Shown: piece by piece, positions 1 through 5,274 of the stretch
Layout of the letters: each line of letters begins with the position of its first letter
Position numbering within the stretch: position 1 is the first letter of the stretch
Notes under the pieces: generated by a model
What the model saw: only the letters and a program-made list of their open reading frames with translations
The model's database searches: none
Told to the model about the DNA's origin: nothing
Made by a program: the position numbers and the translations under genes
Assembly (NCBI GenBank): GCA_037137455.1
Contig: JBAXKG010000097.1
Span: forward strand, 1 to 6,455
Direction of reading: 5' to 3'
Origin: CAIVAT01 sp037137455
Lineage (GTDB): Bacteria; Bacteroidota; Bacteroidia; Bacteroidales; FEN-979
DNA: 6,455 nucleotides

Positions 1-167
1 AACTGGTTTCCGGCGTTAACAGTCAGGCTGGTGCCCTGGGTAAGGTTTTCGACCTTTACGCTGTCAACTGCAGTGGCTGCCCCTGTGCCTTCGAAACTGA
101 TTAAATAGTCCTGGGCCTGTAATTTTAGCAGTGTAAAAATCATCAGGAATAATGTGTATTTTCTCAT
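1..167 (-). CDS. Secreted surface-type protein, N-terminal fragment (FISUMP-like leader)
   Basis: Only the first 55 codons lie in the window; the gene continues past the left edge. The protein starts MRKYTLFLMIFTLLKLQAQD, a Sec signal peptide with a basic n-region, a hydrophobic core and a likely signal peptidase I cut after QA, leaving Gln first. The mature part begins QDYLISFEGTGAATAVDSVK and continues with VENLTQGTSLTV. From memory, this leader recurs in Bacteroidota secreted proteins carrying a Fibrobacter succinogenes major paralogous (FISUMP) domain, often with a C-terminal type IX secretion signal; neither domain is visible here. The ATG at 165-167 is chosen because it opens the signal peptide. 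There is no Shine-Dalgarno. A TACTTTTA on the minus strand (191-198) is a near match to the Bacteroidota -7 box, without a clear -33 element. Role: an exported, probably surface-displayed protein, substrate unknown. Confidence 0.75.
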   Translation of the reverse strand, partial: MRKYTLFLMIFTLLKLQAQDYLISFEGTGAATAVDSVKVENLTQGTSLTVNAGNQ

Positions 168-235
168 GTTCTGGGAGTTTAAACAGGAAATAAAAGTAAT
201 GTAGGCGTCCAATTTAAATATCGATCATTCTACAA

Positions 236-343
236 ATGGACGGTATGGCCTTACAAAATGAACTTGAAGGTGCACAGATGGAAAACAATGGAAAGAACCT
301 GCTTTTAATCCCATTGATCAAAAACTGTAAATCATTGAATTAA
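236..343 (+). other. Possible 35-codon small ORF in the intergenic region (weak)
   Basis: An ATG at 236, or the in-frame ATG at 245, opens a frame ending in TAA at 341-343. The product would be about 32-35 residues (MDGMALQNELEGAQ... ending KNCKSLN), with a Glu/Gln/Asn-rich helix-like first half and a short hydrophobic patch. I do not recognise it. There is no Shine-Dalgarno and no TAnnTTTG box upstream, and an ORF this short is expected by chance. Otherwise 168-407 holds only promoter-like sequence. It is listed so that the gap is accounted for, not as a confident gene. Confidence 0.12.
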
Positions 344-384
344 AAATATGTAAACTAAAGTATCTGAAAAATGTAAAATAACAC

Positions 385-392
385 TATATTTG
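385..392 (+). promoter_or_regulatory. Bacteroidota -7 promoter box for the AAA/DUF4143 gene
   Basis: TATATTTG is an exact match to the TAnnTTTG consensus used by the primary sigma factor of Bacteroidota. The upstream -33 element is weak: TCTG at 363-366, 18 nt away, against the consensus TTTG. A start site a few bases downstream of the box would fall near 396-400 and leave only about 8-12 nt before the ATG at 408, with no Shine-Dalgarno in that interval. Confidence 0.5.
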
Positions 393-407
393 TATTTCTA
401 ATTATCC

Positions 408-1661
408 ATGGATTATAAACAACGAATATCAGACAACGAGTTACAGCGAAAACTCAACGCTTCGGGAGCGGTGCTCATCAGGGGCGCAAAATCCTGTGGG
501 AAAACCGAATCGGCAAAACAATTGGCTAAAAGTGTGTTGAATGTTGACAGAGACGAACAAGTACAGGCTCTCATCAGCACGGCGCCCAAACGTTTGCTGC
601 TGGGCGAAACACCTCGTCTTATTGATGAATGGCAGGCGCAACCCAAACTTTGGGACTACATTCGCCACGAAATAGACGACCGTCAAAAAAATGCACAATT
701 CATCCTCACAGGTTCCGCAAATCCGGAAGAATCAGCAAAAATGCACTCGGGTGCCGGCAGGTTTACCATCGTCGATATGCGCACCATGTCGTGGCAGGAA
801 TTAGGCTTTTCGTCGGGGAAAATAAGTTTGGCTAAACTCTTTGAAGGCGAAAAAATTGATGTTTATGACAACCCCACCGACCTGGAGTTTATCATCGAGA
901 AGCTGATTATTGGGGGTTTTCCCACGCTCTTAAATAAAAATGTTACGCAAGCAACCGACTTAAACCGTTCTTATGTTGAATTGCTTACCGAAGTGGATAT
1001 GAGCAGGGTTTCTGATGTGAAACGCGATCCTGTAAAAGTAAGGAGCCTGCTGCGCTCGCTTGCCAGAAACACCGCAACATTGGTGGATATTTCCACTTTG
1101 GAAAGTGATATCCGTGAAAAAGAAACCGGAGGCATTACACGACCAACCATTTATGATTATCTCGATGCCTTGAACCGCTTGATGATTGTGGAGGATCAAC
1201 CTGCCTGGAACACGCATATCCGATCTTCCTCTGCATTGCGAAAAGCGCCAAAACGACATTTTACCGATGTTTCTCTGGCCGTTGCTATGTTAGGAGCAGA
1301 CGAAAATTCGCTGTTAAATGATCTGAATTTTACCGGTTTTTTGTTTGAATCACTCGTTACGCACGAACTGCGCGTATATGCGCAGGCAAATGATGCCAAA
1401 GTATATCATTATCGCGATTCGAGCGGTTTGGAAGTGGACAGCATTGTGCAAAAATACAATGGCGACTGGTGTGCTTTTGAAATAAAACTCGGCACAGGGC
1501 AATTTGACGAAGCTGCGATTAGTCTCAGCAAGTTAGTTTCGATATTGGATACAAAAAAAGTAAAACCGCCCAAATCGCTCAACATTATTACCGGAACAGG
1601 AATAAGTTACACCCGGAACGACGGAATAAACGTAATTTCATTGGCATCATTAGGCGCCTAA
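408..1661 (+). CDS. AAA_14 / DUF4143 family P-loop ATPase
   Basis: A 417-residue cytoplasmic protein of the AAA_14-plus-DUF4143 architecture, near the usual family length. The N-terminal ATPase has a Walker A GAKSCGKT at residues 26-33, a Walker B RLIDEW at 70-75 (D73, E74), a sensor-1-like FILTGS at 98-103, and a conserved HSGAGRF at 113-119 whose R118 is a candidate arginine finger. A winged-helix-like stretch follows at about 209-265 (SLARNTATLVDISTLESDI, then TIYDYLDALNRL). The C-terminal DUF4143 part has the layout of the PD-(D/E)XK fold: E314 in FESLV, D344 in GLEVD, and E358 with K360 in FEIK. ATP binding is well supported. The cellular role of this widespread, patchily distributed family is not established, and the nuclease-like fold does not prove DNA cleavage. 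The ATG at 408 is chosen because the family's conserved RxIxDxEL start follows directly. The gene is monocistronic, divergent from its left neighbour and convergent with the regulator gene 11 bp away. Confidence 0.93.
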   Translation: MDYKQRISDNELQRKLNASGAVLIRGAKSCGKTESAKQLAKSVLNVDRDEQVQALISTAPKRLLLGETPRLIDEWQAQPKLWDYIRHEIDDRQKNAQFILTGSANPEESAKMHSGAGRFTIVDMRTMSWQELGFSSGKISLAKLFEGEKIDVYDNPTDLEFIIEKLIIGGFPTLLNKNVTQATDLNRSYVELLTEVDMSRVSDVKRDPVKVRSLLRSLARNTATLVDISTLESDIREKETGGITRPTIYDYLDALNRLMIVEDQPAWNTHIRSSSALRKAPKRHFTDVSLAVAMLGADENSLLNDLNFTGFLFESLVTHELRVYAQANDAKVYHYRDSSGLEVDSIVQKYNGDWCAFEIKLGTGQFDEAAISLSKLVSILDTKKVKPPKSLNIITGTGISYTRNDGINVISLASLGA

Positions 1662-1667
1662 TTTTTT
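1650..1667 (+). terminator. Weak terminator-like palindrome plus T-run at the gene end
   Basis: The last bases of the ATPase gene form a perfect 12-bp palindrome, TTAGGCGCCTAA (1650-1661), containing the TAA stop and followed at once by six Ts (1662-1667). As RNA it could fold only as a 4-bp stem with a 4-nt loop, which is marginal. It is the only terminator-like signal in the 11-bp space between the two convergent genes, so it is offered with low confidence. Confidence 0.25.
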
Positions 1668-1672
1668 CATGG

Positions 1673-2434
1673 CTATCTGCTCAGCCGGGCCATCTGCTGA
1701 AGAAACAGGTCTCGTTTGATACGGGAGATGGGAATTTGCGAACCATCTGCCATTTCGATGTACCCGCCCTCCTGGCGGACATATTTTTTTACAAATTCCA
1801 GGTTGACCAGGTGGGAATTGTGGGTCCGGAAGAAATTCCGGTCACTCAACAAGTCCTGGTACTCCTTGAGATTCCTGGATACGAGGTGTTTCCGCATTCC
1901 CGTGAGGTAAAACCAGCAGTAGCTGCGGTCGGCTTCAATCCTAATGATTTCCCGGGTGTTCAGGTACTCCATTCCTTCAGATGTTGGGATTGCCAGCTTT
2001 GTAGGCAGGGCTGATTTCAGGTTTTCGAGCAATTCTCCGTAATTGATGTTCTGGTTGTAGGTATGTGATCTTTTCCCGATAACCTTATCAACTGCTTCTA
2101 TAAATTCACTGATGTTAATGGGCTTCAGAATGTAATCGACCGCGCTGAATTTGATCGCTTTTAGAGCGTATTGATTAAATGCGGTGATAAAGACAACGTC
2201 GAACAGTTTATTTGGAAATTGGACAAGCAGGTCAAACCCGCTTCCATGGGGCATTTCAACATCCAGGAAAACCAACTCCGGTTGATGCTCCAGAATCATT
2301 TTAATACCATCATTGGCGTTGCTGGCTGTACCGATCACCTTCAGTTTCGGACAATATTCCTGGATGATGGAGCGGATGAAATTAACGGCATCGGCTTCAT
2401 CATCCACGATGAGTGTTTTCAGGGGCTTTGTCAT
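1673..2434 (-). CDS. LytTR-family two-component response regulator
   Basis: A 253-residue cytoplasmic regulator of the LytR/AlgR class. The receiver domain spans about residues 6-120: acidic pair D11/D12, phospho-acceptor D58 in FLDVEMP, T84 in FITAF and K104 in ILKP, so every switch residue is present. After a linker, a LytTR DNA-binding domain covers about 145-250, with the typical IIRIEADRSYCWFYL, FFRTHNSHLVNL and IPISRIKR segments. The expected role is phosphorylation by the upstream kinase, then binding to direct-repeat operators; the target genes cannot be read from the window. The ATG overlaps the kinase stop as ATGA (2431-2434), so translation is probably coupled, and no separate promoter or Shine-Dalgarno is seen. 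Length and domain order are normal. It ends 11 bp from the convergent ATPase gene. Confidence 0.95.
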   Translation of the reverse strand: MTKPLKTLIVDDEADAVNFIRSIIQEYCPKLKVIGTASNANDGIKMILEHQPELVFLDVEMPHGSGFDLLVQFPNKLFDVVFITAFNQYALKAIKFSAVDYILKPINISEFIEAVDKVIGKRSHTYNQNINYGELLENLKSALPTKLAIPTSEGMEYLNTREIIRIEADRSYCWFYLTGMRKHLVSRNLKEYQDLLSDRNFFRTHNSHLVNLEFVKKYVRQEGGYIEMADGSQIPISRIKRDLFLQQMARLSR

Positions 2435-4371
2435 GTCATCAGGGGTAATTGAAGTTCAACTAAGGTGCCACAGGGGTTGTTGTTCTCATCTTTCAGATCG
2501 GTGAAAACAACCTTCAGGTCGGTTCCGTAAAGGGCATTGGTTATGTTTATCCGTGATTCGGTGATTTTTGTTCCCAGGGAACTGTGGGGGCTGTCTTTAT
2601 GTCTTTTTATCTCCATGGCCGCTTCCCTGCCGATGCCGTTGTCTTTTATCGTACAGCAAATATGGTGATCACATAAACGCATTTGCAGCGTCAGCAATCC
2701 GCGGTCGGGTTTATTGATAAGTCCATGACAAACAGCATTTTCCACATATGGCTGAATCAGCATGGTTGGAATCTTGTAAGTCAGGGTATCTATCTCTTCA
2801 TCGATGATGATTTCAAAGGTGAATTTTTCTTTAAACCGCAGGGTTTCAAGTTCAAGATAGAGCTGAATGACATCGAGTTCATCCTTGACCGGTACCAGGG
2901 TATGCTGTGAATTTTCCAGAATTTTCCGGATCAGCCTTGAAAACTTTGTGAGATAATTGTTTGTGGCGATTTTATCATGCTGATACATGTAGTACTGGAT
3001 CGAATTCAGGGTGTTGAATATAAAGTGCGGATTCATCTGCTGACGCAGATTTGCATGGGTGATTTCAGATAACTTGTTGGTCATCTCGCTGATCTTTCGC
3101 TTTACAGTCAGTTTAGACTGGTAATAAAGCAAAAAGCCAATGATGAGCAAAAGCAATATAAACCCGGCAATTCCCCATGCGAAATATTTGTGTTGTTCAA
3201 GTTTCAGGTTGAGCAGTTGCAACTCCTTCTCCTTGGCCTCAGTGTCAAACTTCGCACGGGCATAGCCAAGTCCTTCGAGGTATTTTCCCGCGTTCAGTGA
3301 GTCGTTTGAATTTTTAAAAGCAACATGGTAGTTATAGGCCATTTTGTAATCACCCCGGGTAATGTACATATCGCTCATGTCCTTATACAATCCTGCTAAA
3401 ATGTAGAAATCTCTTGTTTTTTTACCATATAACTCACACAAGTTATAATAAAACAAGGCTTTACTGTAATCTTTCTTATCCCTGTAAATGGTGCCGATAT
3501 TTCCATATGGTTTCGCAAAGCCCGCAATGTTCGATGGTGAACAATAGGTGACCGACTGAAGATAATAGTGCAGTGAAGAGTCGGGTATATGTTTTAAGTA
3601 ATAAAACCATCCGATCATATTCAGTGTTGTCATCACTGCCAGCGAATCGTTGAGGGATTTTTTGATTTTCAGTGATTCCTGAAGATATGGCATGACAACC
3701 TTAAGGTTACTGTCGAGAAACATGATAACGTTTCCCGTTCTGAAACACGCCAGTGCAGTTAGTTCAGGGTTGTTTTCCTTTCTGGCCTCCTCAAGGAACA
3801 ACAACATGTATTTTTTCTGCTCCAGGTACTTTGGCGTTTGACCGTACACATTGGCAATACCCTGGAAGGCATTCGGGATGATTGTTTTTAAATGTTTTTC
3901 CCGGGCGATGGAGATGTTTTTCTGATAGAGATCAATGCTTTCGTTAAACTGACCTGCGAAAAATAAAATCGTTGCCAGGTAATTTCTTGCTTCCGCGGCT
4001 TCCTGAAAATTGTTTTTTCCTTCCAGATAGGTTATCACCGTTTCCATTTCCCCGACAGCTTCTTTTTGCATTTGATGCGATTGCAGCAGCATGGCGTGCA
4101 ACCATCGTAAACGATAAGGAACAGGCAGCTTTTTTTCGTGGGTAAATTCCATCGCTTTTGCAATGTAAACCTCCCCCAAATTGCGCATGGTATTATTTGC
4201 CATGCATACGTCCGACAACCTTATCAGGGTATTTAATCTCGTGGTATCCGGCAGTTTTCCGGTCAGCTTTTGTTCCAGGATCGCGATGGAGTCATTTTGC
4301 TGCCCAAAGACTGTGCCGGTTAGCAAGCAGAAAAACACGAAAAGGATAATTAATTTTGTCGCTCTCAACAT
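2431..4371 (-). CDS. LytS-type sensor histidine kinase with periplasmic TPR region
   Basis: A 646-residue inner-membrane kinase, numbered from the ATG at 4371. Order: signal peptide or N-terminal anchor (1-23, MLRATKLIILFVFFC, cut near VFG/QQ); a helical TPR-like region (about 120-360) predicted periplasmic; a coiled-coil-like segment; one membrane helix (about 397-417, FAWGIAGFILLLLIIGFLLY); a second coiled linker; then the His_kinase/HATPase pair. The H-box is LRQQMNPHFIFNTLNSIQ with phosphorylated H449. The N-box PTMLIQPYVENAVCHGL has N545, the G1 box is DNGIGR (577-582) and G2 is SLGTKI. All catalytic motifs are intact. It should autophosphorylate and pass phosphate to the LytTR regulator that overlaps it by 4 bp. 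The frame stays open to a TTG at 4401, adding ten residues, but the ATG is preferred: it gives a proper n-region, and the candidate -7 box (4399-4406) would put that TTG upstream of the transcript. The sensed signal is unknown. Confidence 0.95.
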   Translation of the reverse strand: MLRATKLIILFVFFCLLTGTVFGQQNDSIAILEQKLTGKLPDTTRLNTLIRLSDVCMANNTMRNLGEVYIAKAMEFTHEKKLPVPYRLRWLHAMLLQSHQMQKEAVGEMETVITYLEGKNNFQEAAEARNYLATILFFAGQFNESIDLYQKNISIAREKHLKTIIPNAFQGIANVYGQTPKYLEQKKYMLLFLEEARKENNPELTALACFRTGNVIMFLDSNLKVVMPYLQESLKIKKSLNDSLAVMTTLNMIGWFYYLKHIPDSSLHYYLQSVTYCSPSNIAGFAKPYGNIGTIYRDKKDYSKALFYYNLCELYGKKTRDFYILAGLYKDMSDMYITRGDYKMAYNYHVAFKNSNDSLNAGKYLEGLGYARAKFDTEAKEKELQLLNLKLEQHKYFAWGIAGFILLLLIIGFLLYYQSKLTVKRKISEMTNKLSEITHANLRQQMNPHFIFNTLNSIQYYMYQHDKIATNNYLTKFSRLIRKILENSQHTLVPVKDELDVIQLYLELETLRFKEKFTFEIIIDEEIDTLTYKIPTMLIQPYVENAVCHGLINKPDRGLLTLQMRLCDHHICCTIKDNGIGREAAMEIKRHKDSPHSSLGTKITESRINITNALYGTDLKVVFTDLKDENNNPCGTLVELQLPLMT

Positions 4372-4398
4372 ACAGATGATAGATAATATGAAAACATG

Positions 4399-4406
4399 CA
4401 AAACTA
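4399..4406 (-). promoter_or_regulatory. Candidate -7 box for the kinase-regulator operon
   Basis: Read on the minus strand this is TAGTTTTG, an exact TAnnTTTG match. It lies 27 bp upstream of the preferred kinase ATG at 4371, giving a predicted leader of roughly 15-25 nt. No good -33 TTTG exists: the nearest are minus-strand ATTG at 4422-4425 and GTTG at 4419-4422, both closer than the usual 19-21 nt. Position and match make it plausible but unproven. Confidence 0.4.
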
Positions 4407-4459
4407 TTAAATATGGGGCAACAATTGGATGGTAAATTTTCCAATGGTCTGTTTAGGAG

Positions 4460-4487
4460 TATGGTTTGTGGTTCTGAGTTTATGGTT
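4460..4487. repeat. Four degenerate 7-bp tandem repeats (TATGGTT-like)
   Basis: Consecutive heptamers on the plus strand are TATGGTT (4460-4466), TGTGGTT (4467-4473), CTGAGTT (4474-4480) and TATGGTT (4481-4487). The first and last are identical, all end in GTT, and the last overlaps the stop codon of the chimeric ORF (4486-4488). A further GTT lies at 4451-4453, 13 bp before the GTT of the first unit. The tract sits between that ORF and the kinase gene, upstream of the candidate promoter. It may be a small heptamer-repeat relic or, more speculatively, an operator tract. Confidence 0.4.
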
Positions 4488-4728
4488 ATCCTGCAAACTG
4501 CAACCCGCTGAGATTTCTGTATAATCCATCTGCCACCTGTATCAGTTGGTCATGTGTACCCTGTTCAACAATTCTGCCATTGTCGAGCACAAGGATATGG
4601 TCGGCATGTCGGATAGTCGAGAGGCGGTGCGCAATGACAATGGAGGTGCGTCCCTTCATTAGCTTTTCCAGCGCATCCTGCACCAGCCGCTCCGATTCCG
4701 AATCGAGGGAGGAAGTTGCCTCATCTAT
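4486..4728 (-). pseudogene. 3' remnant of an MsbA-type ABC exporter gene
   Basis: This is the ABC-derived part of the chimeric frame, about 79-80 residues from the end of the Walker B strand to the natural stop. Visible elements are the Walker B DE with catalytic-type E182 (chimera numbering), the SSLD D-loop, the H-loop histidine in IAHRLST, and the usual VLDNGRIVEQGTHDQL tail. An intact half-transporter of this class has about 580-600 residues, so some 500 are missing, and nothing resembling them occurs up to 6455. The remnant's composition and its position ahead of the kinase operon suggest it is the resident partner of the join. Confidence 0.8.
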
Positions 4729-5265
4729 AATATTGATAATTCTTTCGGGATCCCTGTTAAAGTTTGGAGAAGCAACATCCATCACAATATCGCCCGAATA
4801 GGTAAATGCATAGGGAACTGTTCCGGTTAGCAGGTAAATACTGGTTTCAATTTCTGGGGTTGATGGAGGGAGGAACGAGTAAATATGAGGTATCGCTTTT
4901 TCGTAAAACGAATTGTGACTGCCCATAATTTGTTTGGCATTGATAAACGCAAACTGGTTTTTCCTTTCCTTTATCGAAAGTTTGGAAATCTTTTGAATAC
5001 TCTTCTTCCAACTTTCAAGCGGTATCTCAACCATGTTTCGAGTATGCCACTGTTTTGTAAGAAAAAACGCCCTGTTGTTTGTCCAAAATGAGTCAACATC
5101 ACTTAATATTTCTAGTGGATGCAGGTATATTGCTTCGATGGCTGAATTATCAAAAACAACTTTTGAGTTTTTATATATTGGATTCACTTTATCGTTGCTA
5201 ACTTGAGCAAAGAGAGCGCAAGTTTGAAGTACAAGAAGTCCAATACAAACGATTTTATTTTTCAT
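4486..5265 (-). CDS. Chimeric ORF: exported peptidase-like N-terminus fused to ABC exporter tail
   Basis: A 259-codon frame built from two unrelated parts. Residues 1-20 (MKNKIVCIGLLVLQTCALFA, cut before Q21) form a Sec signal peptide. Residues 21 to about 178 are a periplasmic or secreted domain ending in ETSIYLLTGTVPYAF, SGDIVMDVASPNFN and DPERIINII. That pattern resembles Bacteroidota putative zinc-peptidase-like proteins, in which a helix bearing HExxH would follow at this point (family judged from memory, moderate confidence). Instead, residue 181 onward reads DEATSSLDSESERLVQDALE, then IVIAHRLST and LVLDNGRIVEQGTHDQL: the end of Walker B, the D-loop, the H-loop (H213) and the tail of an MsbA-type ABC exporter. 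Walker A, Q-loop, LSGGQ and the transmembrane half are absent, so it cannot be a transporter, and the expected zinc site is missing too. GC rises from about 40% to 52% across the join. It starts 9 bp after the upstream gene's stop, implying co-transcription. Probably a non-functional fusion or an assembly chimera. Confidence 0.85.
   Translation of the reverse strand: MKNKIVCIGLLVLQTCALFAQVSNDKVNPIYKNSKVVFDNSAIEAIYLHPLEILSDVDSFWTNNRAFFLTKQWHTRNMVEIPLESWKKSIQKISKLSIKERKNQFAFINAKQIMGSHNSFYEKAIPHIYSFLPPSTPEIETSIYLLTGTVPYAFTYSGDIVMDVASPNFNRDPERIINIIDEATSSLDSESERLVQDALEKLMKGRTSIVIAHRLSTIRHADHILVLDNGRIVEQGTHDQLIQVADGLYRNLSGLQFAG
4720..4734 (-). other. Recombination joint between peptidase-like and ABC sequences
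   Basis: On the minus strand the codons here are AAT ATT ATA GAT GAG (N178 to E182). Everything upstream fits the peptidase-like protein and everything downstream fits the ABC exporter. The middle codons suit both, because a hydrophobic strand precedes Asp-Glu in Walker B and would precede His-Glu in an HExxH motif. The exact breakpoint therefore cannot be fixed from this sequence alone. No IS end, target duplication or long inverted repeat is seen at the joint. Confidence 0.7.
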
Positions 5266-5274
5266 AAGTTTTCA

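Noticed and set aside
413..1399. Antisense and shifted ORFs of 67-99 codons overlapping the ATPase gene
   Set aside because: They lie inside a gene with strong domain evidence, show no recognisable motifs or start signals, and have Cys/Ser/Arg-rich shadow-frame composition.
1716..4435. Plus-strand ORFs of 63-93 codons across the kinase-regulator operon
   Set aside because: They are complements of well-supported minus-strand coding sequence, with no promoter or family signal of their own.
4460..4487. CRISPR-like repeat array
   Set aside because: The units are 7 bp, contiguous and degenerate, with no spacers, so this is a short tandem repeat at most.
4486..4801. Functional ABC transporter ATP-binding protein
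   Set aside because: Only the sequence from the end of Walker B onward is present. Walker A, Q-loop, the LSGGQ signature and all membrane helices are missing, so ATP binding and transport are not possible.
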